64,000 bases of DNA, taken from Polytrichum commune (taxonomy: Eukaryota; Streptophyta; Polytrichopsida; Polytrichales; Polytrichaceae). The DNA lies in contig OX485809.1 of NCBI GenBank assembly GCA_950295325.1, forward strand, positions 6,014,001 through 6,078,000, given 5' to 3'. A model generated the notes under the pieces. That model did not search any database and was not told where the DNA came from. It saw nothing but the letters and a program-made list of their open reading frames with translations. A program made the translations under genes and the position numbers. Position 1 is the first letter of the stretch; each line of letters starts with the position of its first letter. This document shows, in pieces, positions 13,513 to 25,188 of the stretch.

Positions 13513-15150
13513 ATGTACAATGGAATCGGGCTGTCGACGCCGCGCGGATCCGGCACCAATGGATACATTCAAACCAACAAGTTTTTCGTGAAAGCGCGGC
13601 CAGTGCGGTCGGAGCCGCGCGAGTTTCAGAGCGGCCAGGGCGCAGGCGGTGTGACGCGAAAGGCGAACAAGGATATACTGGAGCACGATCGTAAGCGGCG
13701 CATCGAGCTGAAATTGATTGAGTTGGAGGACCAGCTGGTGGACCAGGGTTATCCGGATGAGGAAGTGTTAGAACGCGTGGAGGCTTTGCGGAAGGGGCTG
13801 GAGGCTGCCAGCGCGGAGGATGGCGATGATCCTTCTGCTCCGGACTTCAAGTAAGTATAGACTTCAATTGGGCTGTCTCACCCCTTGTTACGTGCGGAAA
13901 GAGCTTCGTTAAAGAATGACATGAAATGGAAAGAAATCGATGTTAACGTCGAGGAAGCCAGAGCACTTATGGAACTAGAGGTCCTTCCATCAAGGTGGGT
14001 TCGAAAAGGCTAATTCCCTGGAGTAACAAAGTGCAGTGCAGTGGCCTCCTGAAGATAATGGCTAGTATGAACATGATTATGCAGTTGATAGAAACGTTTG
14101 AGACTATTTAGCTCCAAGTTTTGAAATAGGGGAGGAAGTCGAATTAAGTTGGAGAGGGGAAATTCCAAAACAAAGTGTGCCTCATTTCAACTACATTGGA
14201 AGAGAAAAAGTGGCACAATCTGTTATTTCTAGGGATCGAGGTATTCAGCCGCCGGCCAGTTTCAATGTTGGGTCTATGATATGAGGTGCAGTAAGCATCA
14301 ATGATTTTGCATTGGGGTGGTGATAAGGGTTGCTTCAAGTACAATTTGCATTCATGGTGGAGGATGTCCTTCAGATGAAGGTAGTCTAGTGTCTTGCCCA
14401 CGAGGTGGACAGAGTTTCATTCTTGAGCCAGAAAGGGTTGCTTGTTATGAGTATGTGGAGAGGATTCCATGAGTGGTTGTGCGTAACCTAAAGGTCAGCT
14501 TTATGAGGTATCCTTATGAGTGAAGGTATTTTTGGCTACGAATTCGCTATGACATTTTTAGGGTTTGTACCATCCAGGTGCTTATTGTCTCGAAGCATGT
14601 GCTTAGAAGGATTCTCTTAATTTTTAAACAATATTCCTGGAGACAGAGTTGGCTGTATTATTTCAATTATTGTTCGTCCAAGGGGAGAGGAACAAGAGCA
14701 GTTGTTGAAGCACAAGAGATTATGTCGGCAGATCATTTTCTGTCTGCTAATATGCAGTTTTGGTTGTGTGGATTTAGGGCTTCCAATACACAGAGCCATC
14801 AGATTGCTGCTCAGAAAGAGAAGCAGTTGGAGACAATGAGAGATGCCTTGGGTTTGAAGGAAGTGAAGGAGGGTGAAGCCTTTGATCGTGATCTGCAAGA
14901 GCAGCGCAAGCAGGAGCGTATGATAGCACGGGAAGAGAAAGATCGCGAAAGGCGTGAGAAGCAAGCTGCCATCGAAGAGGAGGAGAAGCGCCAGAAAAAA
15001 GAGCAGCGGAAAGAGGAGAAGCAAAAACAACGGGAGCAAGAGGAGGAGGAGCACAAGCAACGGAAACGCGATCGTAAGCTTCGAAGGGAGCATGAAGAGG
15101 AGGAGCGGCATCGCAAGAGGAAAGAAGCTAGAGATAAGAGGGACAGCTAG
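13513..15150 (+). CDS. CWC21: CWC21/SRRM2-type spliceosome protein (cwf21 domain)
   Basis: A small component of the activated spliceosome. Yeast Cwc21 and the N-terminus of human SRRM2 bind near PRP8 and SNU114. Two exons are read, 13513-13850 and 14778-15150, joined by GT/AG with a split Lys codon, giving 236 residues. The invariant N-terminus [20 protein letters not shown] fixes the start. The cwf21 helix pair follows at about 52-100 ([18 protein letters not shown], then [20 protein letters not shown]). Exon 2 opens with [17 protein letters not shown] and then a long Lys/Arg/Glu-rich coiled coil typical of plant orthologues. The 927 bp intron contains an antisense LINE-like relic at 14144-14401. 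Nucleotide composition of the exons is GC-richer than the surroundings, as in the other host genes here. Confidence 0.93.
14144..14401 (-). pseudogene. LINE-like ORF2 C-terminal fragment inside the CWC21 intron
   Basis: A minus-strand frame reads [20 protein letters not shown], then [20 protein letters not shown], then [11 protein letters not shown]. This order (IETGRW, IPR..RLC, VE..HF) is the usual tail after the reverse transcriptase of some non-LTR elements. It aligns clearly with the fragment at 17440-17760, which keeps the CPFC pair lost here. It is short, without neighbouring RT sequence, and antisense to its host gene. The LINE assignment rests on motif memory only. Confidence 0.5.
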
Positions 15151-16964
15151 TTGTGTAAAGGGCCAGGTCTCTGAAATTTTAAACTGTACATTTATACTCT
15201 TAGAAAATTAGGTCATCCGACTAGCATCATCTGACGACGTTTTTGGTCTGGAAGTGATAAGTAGTTCACAATGCCAAAGTATTTTTTTTCTCCTTTCTCT
15301 ATTGGTTTTATGACAAAATATAGCAGCACTTCTAATCTCCCTCCAGATTAAGTTCTTGCTGGGTTATGAGAAGATTTTGAGCCTCGGGATTCTCCATATA
15401 CAACTAACACCTCCTGTTTCCAGTGAACTATCATTGAACTTGTGACAAGGTGGACGTCAACTAAGATGGAGAATTATGGTGACCTAGCTGGGGAATAGTA
15501 GCTTGCTATGTTCATCATTCTTATATCTTGGGATTGGTACTACATAGCCAAAGACGACGAATGTGAGTAAGGCGACCCAGCCATTCAGTGGCACCCAACA
15601 AACTATACATGCTTCTGGAAATTTTACCATGTACAATTCCAATGCAATGTTGTGGTTTCATCTCCTCCAAGTATGGTCAAAATCCTTTCCAAACTGAGTG
15701 GACATTACTAAGAGTTATTATATTGTCGTATTTTGTGTTGTGACATTCCAGAGCTGGACGTGCAAGTATAGTTGTTTATGGAGCCTGCATGTTTTAATCA
15801 TTCTCAGGTCCTTCATCAATTGACAGTTCATATCTGTATCACATCCAGATCTTAGGGTGCTGAAAGTGAAATGAATTTGGAGGTGGAACTGCTCACCTGA
15901 ATGAGAAATGGTGAGCTGAAGGTGAAGTGGAGGATGGTTGGTGGTATCCAGGCAGAAGCAGGTTTGCCTGGTCTGCTGAACTTTCTTCGGCAGGAATTCA
16001 GGACATCTGTATCTGTTCAGCTTACTGTAGGCTGTGCAAGCTGAATTGGATGTATGAAGCAGTAAATTGTGGTTATATGCAGACTTATTTCATGAATCAT
16101 CCAGTTATTTTGATGCTGATGTTTTGGACCAACTTCTGTAGACTTGTTTCATAAAAGTTGTTACAATGCAATTCTGAAGAGCCTTACTATTCAATTGCCA
16201 TTGACAGACCCATGTGATGGCTTGGAATGCATCCATGTTCTTTGGAGGCTTTTCAGGATGTCAGATAGAAGGATAGTATGCGAGTCTTTTCTAAAGACTG
16301 TTGCCATGTAGTGTGTGGTTTTATATGATGCAACACATGATAATAGTAAATTTAGACAGGATACATATATGTGCATGTACCAGGTGCTAATGAAGAATTT
16401 GTTACTGGACCAATTTGAGTTACAGTACTACAATACCTCACCTCAAATGTGGATGTTCTTTGATTTTAATATCTGGACAATCCAGTTCTCTTAAATTTTG
16501 TGTTATAGACCTGGTTAAGTTCCCAGAGTCTACTGGTTGTCTATAATGTATGCGCTAGGTTTTGCAACCTGAGTTAGTCTGCTGCAATATTTTATTAGAT
16601 TGATTCATGTTTTTGTGGAGTAGAGGAACTCATTGGGAATACTAGTGTATTCGTTTCACTTCAAGTAGTGTGTACAATGCTATTTCTGGAGCATCCAGAT
16701 TTTTGAAATTGCTAAAGTCCACACTACTTTGAACCCAACAGTAAGGGGTGGGTCACACTTCACACCAACCCTGGATACATTTTGGAATTTTTATTATTTT
16801 TGAAGGAAATTGTTGGTGAAATGATTTGGTGGAGACCAAGGATAAAGATCCATATTCCAACTCCACGGACGTGATTTTGAATCAACTCCCTAAATGTCTC
16901 TCTTATATGCTAGTACATAATAAATTTTCTATTCATGCTTTATAGTACATCCTTGATTCAAGCT
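15151..16964. other. Downstream of CWC21: probable 3' UTR, then no gene
   Basis: The first few hundred bases should hold the CWC21 3' UTR and polyadenylation site, but no clear AATAAA-type signal is decisive. Open frames in 15900-16400 are short and unrecognised. I see no repeat or RNA gene that I can support. Confidence 0.4.
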
Positions 16965-17205
16965 AGAACCGCCAAACTTTTAGGGGTTCAAAGAGATTGG
17001 ATTATGTCTTCAAATATTAATAACTACTCTACACTCAGCAGTGAACTCGATCAAGAGGACCTATGTATCTAGTTAAGAAATCAACAAATATGGAATTTTG
17101 ATAACCATAACTCAAGTAGGGGATGTCTAATTTTCAACATGGTTTTTACATGTATTTCATCATAGATTTGCTATTGCAACACAAGTTTGGAGACTTTCCC
17201 ATAGA
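16965..17205 (+). repeat. MITE-A, truncated copy
   Basis: Matches the body of MITE-A (defined at 20407-20780): AGATTGGATTATGTCTTCAA, ACTCTACACTCAGCAGTGAA, AAGAAATCAACAAATATG, GATTTGCTATTGCAACACAAG in the family order. Both terminal repeats are missing. It is diverged, so probably an old insertion. Confidence 0.7.
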
Positions 17206-17439
17206 ATAATATGCTTTCAAGCTCACTATGGGTGTGCCCGCTCATCCCCCTCTTTGCTAGTTAATAAAGCAACCTCACTTTCCTAACACCTAGTTGAACA
17301 AGGATTTAACACTTTGGCTCAAATCGACAACCATGTGGAAGATATCATGGGGTTTATCTCACTAGGAAATCTATGACAACCCAACCAATTAAAAAATAAG
17401 ATATGATGATATTGAGGAGGCTTTTCTTGCTAAAGAATG

Positions 17440-17765
17440 GAATTCTTTCCATCTCTCATGGAAGAAACTAGATTACCCCCACCTCAAGGATTTTCTCAAA
17501 TACGAATGTGAATTATACTTGAAGCAAACACTAGCACCACACAACACAAGGTCAAACCATAGACATGTCATTGAAATTGGATGATGGTCGACTATTCCTA
17601 TCTCTAGAGATACTAGACTATGCCCTTTTGCTCTTATAATGCAATTGAAAATGAGGGCATATTTTGTGTTGGAGATAACTTTCCATCACTATATGAGAAT
17701 GCAGTCCTAGGGAGCCTCAAGTGTTTCTTTAAATTGGACCATCAAGTTGACATCGACCTCTATGC
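17440..17765 (+). pseudogene. LINE-like ORF2 C-terminal fragment
   Basis: The plus-strand reading KLDYPHLKDFLKYECELYLK is followed, after small frame changes, by IPISRDTRLCPFCSYNAIENE and then a hydrophobic stretch. It aligns with the CWC21 intron fragment (14144-14401, minus) over its whole length. A CxxC pair is present but the downstream His/Cys positions of a zinc-binding tail are degraded. Frameshifts rule out a working gene. Confidence 0.5.
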
Positions 17766-20406
17766 ACTCTGGCACTCTAGTGTCCATCATATTGATTTTT
17801 TGGTCATTTATATTATAGAAATAATTTCGTATCACAAATCTGTTGACTTTCAAATATATTTGCATGCTTGAATGACTTGGGATTTCAAGTCATTGATGGT
17901 GCTTGTGTCTAGTGATAAGTGGTCAAATTGTTTGGTCTACCTCGATTCCAATCCATTATCAAGATGATGTGGTTCACATAATTATTGTGTATCTCAATTA
18001 GATGTTTGTTATGCTAATTTTTAGAACATATGTGGGCTATAACATGTGAGTAAGTTGACATATGTTAAAAACAACATATGCTCTTCGTATCACCATCCAC
18101 TTCCTTCCACTAATGATATATATTATGCTCTCTTTCATTGATTTGGCCTTCTTCTTTTGTATGTTACTGGGTGGGTTAGTCATGGATATGAGCCCATTAG
18201 CGGGTGTTCAATCCATGGTGAATTTTGTACCTTGGCATGCTTGTCTTGGAAGCATTGCTTGGGGCGAAAGAAGTCCATATGATAACTTGGTACTCCCAAC
18301 GGCGTTGATTTTGGCCACATTGGTTCTTGGTTCACATGTTCAAAGACAAGTCCACAATTGCATATTGAGTGTGACCCAAGCTAAATTGGCCTTGCGACAC
18401 TATGGCTTATGATGGGGCACCCGTGCTAGGTGGTTTGGTTATTTAAGTATACGGTATGTATTTAAATATGGATTAATTGTACAAGCCCAAATGTATCTAG
18501 ATTCATTTTCATATAAGTATTGGTCTAATTGAAGAAACGCTTGTAAGAAAAATATGGGTATAATCTTGATGAGGTCATTTTTTGCATCACCAACTAAAAC
18601 TAAGTAACCTTACACACCTTAGTACGGTATTTTTTTAGAACATATGTTGGCTATAACATGTTATTTTTTTAATAGAGATTGAAGATTTAGTGTTCATACA
18701 ATCAATTTTGCAACTTAGGAGATGAATTAAAAACAAAACTGACCACTAGCACATACTACGTGACATATGGGTTACTGCCAAGGAATGGGTTGGGAAAGGG
18801 AGTGTTCATGTCCCATAAGCTTGCCTTCTAGCTTGGGGAGTAGCTTGGGGAATATAGCGACTATGCACAACATGTTTAACTTTGTAGACAAACCCTAAAC
18901 CCTGACTTACGTCATTTTTTGCATGTGATGAGGTGTTTGAATGTGTAGCTGGCTTTACAAAACTTTGGATGAGGGCAAAATCTTTCCCCAATGGCAGTTA
19001 TGCACAAAGGTGCCACAACCTTCATCATTAACAATCATCCTATCCATCACATATGAGAGCACATAGCAAGTAAGTTGTTTGAGACCCACTCTTTTAAATC
19101 TAATTTTTCGTTATTTTAAGGACCCTCATTATTGTATCAAGATGTCGATAGACAACGTTTATGACTTGTGAACAATATTATGTTGTATGTACATTGCAAC
19201 TGTTTTCACATAAAGATAGTTAATAAGTCGGCGAATTGTAGAGCCCACCTACCCCTAAGTCTAATAATTTGAATGATTAGCGGAGTCATACTATAGCATT
19301 GTTGTCAAGAACCAATATATCATGTAATTTGCATAGATTCGATTACATGCAAATCCCATAAAAAGAGATTTCATAGTGCACCCACTAGATCATGTTACAA
19401 TTACAATTTCCCTTGGGAATCGATGATGCCCTCCATCTAGAGACTCTTAGGGTGAACCAAACATTCAAGCACATTCGCATGTGTCATATGGTATGAAAGA
19501 TTGTTCACAAAGTTATTTAAATACATGCATATTCTCTTAGTAATGTAAATTGCCTTAGATTTGGCCATTGGGTGGGCCCAACGTGGCCATCCATTTACCT
19601 AGGCCCACCCAACAACCATATCTAATTGCTCAACTCTCTAAATGGATTTCAAATCAACGAGATCCAAGGTTGTGATAGATTGCAAAGAATGTAGATTGAG
19701 TAGGAGAGAGAGGAGGGAGGTCCAACCAATAGGCATTATTTAATACTTAAGATCTTTAAGCAGGGTTCATGTCAAAAAGATCAAGGGCAATGGTAGATTA
19801 CAAAGAAAGCATATCATGGGTAGAGAGTGAAGCATTAGTGGAGAGATGCCCATTCCGTAACCATTATCTAATACTCAAAATCTTAAAGCGGACTTCAAAT
19901 CAATAAGCCTTAGGGCTATGGTAGATGGTAGAAGAGGTACACGAATTATGATATTTAGTGTCACCAATGCTAATTGTTTTGCTCAATACTAATTGTAAAC
20001 CGTGGTATAGTGTCATCCAACACTAAATGTTAACCCAACATTATTTGTCATTCCTTGTGGTTTTTTGGGGGAATTATAGATTGACAGTCTTACAATTATT
20101 GTCACTGACCAAGTGATTTTTCATCCAAATTCCAATCATCCATGACAATATTGCATCACAAGTTGTTGACAAGAGAAGGTAGGGTTTTGGCCAAAGGATG
20201 AATTCATCCATCGTCCATGACAATATTTGTTCACTTATTCATAACAAGTGTCATCCAAAAAGTTACAAGAGTTACATAGAATACCATACGACACTAAATA
20301 TCATATTAAGTGTAGTTTTGAGAGGTATAGAGAGGAGGGAGGTCCATCCATAGACTATGACTTAGGCGGCACCTTCCATGTGCCGGTTGTTCCAAAAAAG
20401 GAAAAT
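17766..20406. other. Gene-poor AT-rich stretch
   Basis: No recognised gene. A direct repeat TTAGAACATATGTKGGCTAT followed by AACATG occurs at about 18021 and 18633. An open frame at 18062-18412 is hydrophobic, matches nothing I know, and overlaps no repeat I could define. Words such as CACTAAAT and GTGTCATCCAA recur around 19960-20290, suggesting a degraded repeat. Confidence 0.4.
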
Positions 20407-20780
20407 AAGGTGTGCACGTGTTATCTAGTTACTTTCCTTAACTCGACCCTCATATTTGATTGGTGTGTGATTAGGTGAGGATCAAAGAACAATCACCATA
20501 AGTACATGTGTTTTAGATAGATTGGATTGCGTCTTCAAATCTACCAACTCCTCCACACTCAATAATGGACATAACTAGGAGGACTTGTGTACGTAGTTGA
20601 GAAATCAATAAACATGCACTTTCAATAACCATAACTAAATCATGGGAGGGTCGATTTTCATTACGATTTTTGTTGATGCTTCGCTGTAGATTTGTTGATG
20701 CAACAATTTTGTTGTTGTTGTTGTGTACTTACAATTGGTAGAAGTTGGAGAACATGAACCAAATAACACCCACATACCTT
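20407..20780 (+). mobile_element. MITE-A, complete copy with 5 bp flanking duplication
   Basis: The best complete copy (374 bp) of a family found repeatedly in this window. The left end AAGGTGTGCACGTGTTAT faces the right end ATAACACCCACATACCTT, an imperfect terminal inverted repeat. AAAAT flanks both sides (20402-20406 and 20781-20785). No coding capacity. Superfamily unassigned: the TIR does not match the GGGCC-type Harbinger elements here. Confidence 0.75.
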
Positions 20781-21024
20781 AAAATTCGTTGACATTGGCA
20801 AAGCCTTCGCCAATTATTCAAGCATCTTATTGACTGAACACTTTCACATGGAATAGGGGGGAAGGACAACACATGAGAGTGTAGATTTGCCTTGTTGTCC
20901 AACATGCAAGTTGAAATGTGACTGTCTCTACACTTAGCTTTAACCATTTTTAATGTCAAAATGAGTGGCTTTAATGCAGTACTTTATATCTTAAGATTGA
21001 AGAAATAAGGACGGGCAACAAAGA

Positions 21025-21450
21025 TCAAGGGATTTCATAGATTGGGGAGAAGGTAGATTTGAGGTGTGGAGAGAGGAGAGAGGAGAGAGGAGAGAGATTG
21101 ACGGCGAAGACGCCAGCGGCGCACTCAGAGAAACTCCCGGATTCTAGCTTTTGGGTCGCAATTCGGCCACTTGTCGACACCGCAATCGAGGCGGAGGACA
21201 TGGTCAAAATCATCCCGCCATCACCCTTCATGGCTTTCAGCACATGAACTCATGTGATCACCATTCAGCTAAAAAGAAAGCCAGTTGCGAAAGACTCATC
21301 TGGCACCACGGAGAAGCTCTCGTGCCTGCTAGGAGGAGAGCAGCCTAATCATGAAGAGGATTTTTGTGCGTTTGGACTTGAAACTGGGGAGTTAAGTCGA
21401 GCGTGCTTGCTCGGTCAAAGAATTTTGTGGGTCAAGTGAATGAATGATAG
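21025..21450. other. GC-richer island with a GA-rich tract and a divergent open frame
   Basis: A purine tract of repeated GAGAGAG words (about 21069-21098) is followed by GC-rich sequence. A minus-strand frame from 21243 to 21025 (72 aa, MLKAMKGDGGMILTMSSASI at the start) has host-like composition and could be a first exon of a divergent gene. No splice donor fits well and I do not recognise the protein. A plus-strand frame at 21059-21247 is equally open. Treat as unresolved; it may be an upstream promoter or 5' UTR region of LPEAT2. Confidence 0.3.
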
Positions 21451-21599
21451 ATGGAGGTGATGTGGAGTGGGATCTCTGCTGCTGATGGGATTCGGATGCC
21501 GAGTGATCATCTTGGAGGATGGTAAGATTGAATTTTGAACTCTCAGGATTTCGAAGGTTTCTTTGAACCTTCGCTCCGGCGATTTCTCTTTATATGTGA

Positions 21600-23680
21600 T
21601 TTTATTTTTTGACCTTGATTTTTGACGAGAATGGTGAGTTATGAGTTTTCGTGCAATAGGATTTGTTGTCAGCTGTAGAATGACGCGAGTCCGGGGCCCA
21701 TATTCAGGACCGTTTTGCAGGTGTGGTGAGTTCGAATTTAGAATTTCAGGATTCGCGGGAACGCTCAGGATTTCGAAGGTTTCTTTGAATCTCTGCTCCA
21801 GTGATCTCCCTTCTTCGCATGTTCTTTTTGGTTGTTTTGGTGACCTTGTTTTTGACGAGAAGAATGGGTTTGTGAGTTTTGGTGCAATAGAATCTGTTTT
21901 CAGTTGTAGAACGACGTGAGTCCGGGACCATGTCATGAACCATTTTACAGGTGTTTGAAGTGGCACGAAGAATCATCGTAAGAATGAAATCCGGAGTTTT
22001 GTATCGATCTTTGCTTTGTTAACTTTTCCACGCTTGCTTCTTCCATGGCCTTAATTTTGACAAGAATGGCGGGTTTGCGAGTTTTCGTGCAATAAAACTT
22101 TCTTTCACCTGTAGAATGACATTTGGGGACCATATTCTGGACCATTTGCAGGTGTTGGAAGTAGCACGAAGAACTATTCGAGCAGGTATTGAGAGTTCCT
22201 CGAGGATTCTTCAGTATCCTCTCTGAATTTTCCCCATTCGCTCTATTTTCTCCGGCGAAGAGCAGCTAAGTGAGGAATTTTGTGCTCCATTCGCGTGGGA
22301 AAGTATGAAAGAGATCATTGTTCAGCGTTTTCACTGTTCATGTATGCATCAGGGTTCCGAAGTTTCCTCGCTGGTTGGGCTCCGTTTCTTCTCCAATGTT
22401 TCCTTCCCTGACCTCAATTATGACGGGTTTACGAGTTTCCGTGCAATGAAATTTTACTGTCAGCCGTTAGAATGAATAACGTCGAGATCATAATCTGGAC
22501 CATTCGCAGGTGTCGGAAGTAGTACGAAGAATAATCAATCCGAGTAGGTCATTGAACACTCCTCCTCGAGGATTCTTAAACTCTCCTCTCTGAATCTTCC
22601 CCATTCGCTTTGAAAATCGAAGTTCCGCCTCTGTTTTTTCCGTTCCGAGAGCAGCTGGGTGAGGGTGGTAAGTTCGAATTTTGAATTTCAGGGCTTCCAC
22701 TTTTCATGTAGGTCCTGAGGAGCTTCGAAGTTTCGTTGCTATCATTACTTCGTTATTCTCGCATATTTCAATTTTGGCGGGTTTACGACTTTTTGTGCAA
22801 CAAAATCTGATCTTAGATGTAGAATGACGCCCGGGGACTATATTCTGGACCATTTGCAGGTGTCGGAAGTAGCACGAAGAATCAATCCAAGTAGGTTATG
22901 GAGAGTTCCTCGAGGATTCTTCAGGGTTTTGAATTCCAGGGTTTTCACTGATCATGTAGATATCAGCATTCCGAAAGTTTCTTTCGATCTTTGCTCCGGT
23001 GGTTTCTCTTCGCATGTTTCTTCTGTGACCTCAATGTCGACAAGAATGGCGGGTTCACGAGTTTCATTGCAATTAATGAAGAGTTTCACCTGTAGAATGA
23101 CATCCGGGGACCATATCCTGGACTGTTTGCAGATGTCGGAAGTAGCACGAAGAATTCCTCCGAAGTAAAAGTATTGAAGTTTCCTTTCGACCTTTGCTCC
23201 TTTTGCTTCTCTTCGCATACGTTTCTTCCGTGACCTCAATTTCGACAAGAATGCTTCGCAAGTTCACTCAGTTTCTTGAAAAACATTGTATTGTCACCTG
23301 TGGAATGACATCCGGGGACCATATTCTGGATCACTTTGCAGGTATTAGAAGTAGTAGCACGAAGAGTCAATCTATCCGAAGGCTACATTCCTCGCTGAAC
23401 TTCACCCATTTGATCTGTTTCTCCAGCTGAGGGTGAGAGTAGTGCTCAGAGTGACAGTTCAGAGTTTTGAATTTTCGGGGTTTATATTGTTCAAGTAGAG
23501 TCATCATCAGGATTTGATCTTTGCTCCGGCGATTTCTCTTCGCATGTGTTTCTTCCGTAACCTGAATTCGGACAAGAATGCTTCACAAGTTTTACTCAAT
23601 TTCTTGGAATAACATTGTATTTTCAACTGTAGAATGACATTCGGGGACCATATTCTTCACCACTGTGTAGGTGTTGGAAG
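21600..23680 (+). repeat. Eight-copy array of splice-acceptor-like modules upstream of LPEAT2
   Basis: Eight diverged copies of one module run in the plus direction. Each has, in order, GACCTCAATTTTGACAAGAA (variants), GTTTTCGTGCAAT, TGTAGAATGAC, CCGGGGACCATATTCTGGAC, TTGCAG, then GTGTCGGAAGTAGCACGAAG. The TTGCAG-type sites end at 21720, 21950, 22151, 22509, 22859, 23132, 23341 and 23670, so spacing is 200-358 bp. Each site has a branch-point-like CTGGAC just before it, so the copies look like repeated 3' splice sites plus the start of an exon. The last copy lies 130 bp before the LPEAT2 start codon. This suggests a multiply duplicated 5' UTR intron/exon. Confidence 0.8.
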
Positions 23681-23799
23681 TAGCACCACGAAGAATAATC
23701 CATCCGAAGAATCAATTCCTCTCTGAATCCCAATCCACCCATTTGATCGGTGTCTCCAACTGAGAGCAGAGCATCAGAATTTTAACCCCATTCAAAATC

Positions 23800-25157
23800 A
23801 TGGCGGCATCAGAACCAGCAGAAATGCTGCCAAAAGGAACCTCCGGGGAGGCGCCAAGAGTCATGAAACCCATGTTCCCACTTGGGCAGCGTCCCACATT
23901 AGGACCCGAGGCAACCGTAAACCCATTCCACGAATCCAACAAATGGAGCCTCCCGCAGCTGATCAAGACCATTGTACTCATCCCCTTGCTCATCATCCGC
24001 ATGCTATGCATGGTGAGCCTGATGGCGGTGGGCTATGTGTGCATCAAACTGGTGCTCATTGGTGTGTCTGATCCATTGTTCAAGCCTTTTAGCCGGTGGA
24101 GGCGCTCTTTGTTGTGGAGTGTGAGGCTTGGGGCCAGAGCGGTGCTGTTCACCATGGGATATTATTATATTCCCGTGAAAGGGAAGCCTGCTCACCGATC
24201 CGTGGCGCCAATCATTGTGAGTAATCACATTGGGTTTGTGGACCCAATTTTTGTGTTCTATCGCCACTTGCCGGTTATCGTTTCAGCTAAGGAGAATGTG
24301 GAGATGCCCATCATCGGCATGTTTCTGCAAGCCTTGCAGGTGCGGTAGTAATTACTTTTCCATCTTCACCTATTGTCCTTTGTGAATTTGTGGTCGAAAC
24401 CTTTTGGTAGATTTCCTCTCTTCTCCTCGAGAGGATGCTGAATGTGGAAAAACTGTGCCTTCGAACTTGATGCCTTCGAACTCTTGGTAATTTAAGAACT
24501 TGCCAAGGAGAATGTAGAGATGCCCATCATTGGGATGTTTCTGCAAGCCTCGCAGGTGCAGCAATTCTTTTCGACCTCCATGCCTTTTTTGAGTTTATCC
24601 CAAAATCTTGGTAGAATTCCTCTCTTTTATTCCTCAGAGAGAATGCTGAATGGCAAAACGCTGTGCCTCCAAACTCTTGGTAATTTAAGAACTTGCGAAG
24701 GACAATGTGGAGAAACAATGTGGATGTTTCTGCAAGCCTTGCACATGTGGCAATTCTTTCCTCTCTTTGCAAAGCACTGTGCCTTCGAACTTGATGTGAT
24801 TTGCTCTTGGTGATTTAAGAGCTTGCCAACAGCAATTGCTACCCAACCCCACCGATCCTTTCTGAGGTTGTGGACCAAATCTTTTGGGTAGACTTCCTCT
24901 CTTGTTTTCCTTGGGAGAGGATGCTGGATGGGAAGCTGCTGTGCCTTGGAACTCGATGCGACTTGCTCTTGGTAATTTTTAGAACTTCCCAAGGAGCTTC
25001 TGAAACGCAAAGGCATTTGAATCCTGCCAAGAAGCTCTTCATTGATTCTTTCTCCTTGGATTCTGATGCCTAGGATCGAGCCCACCTCCGAAAGGGGGCA
25101 ATAGCCTGCAAATGAAGAGGTTCTTCATTCATGCGTCCTCCCTTAGGAGGTGGAGTG

Positions 25158-25188
<31 letters not shown>

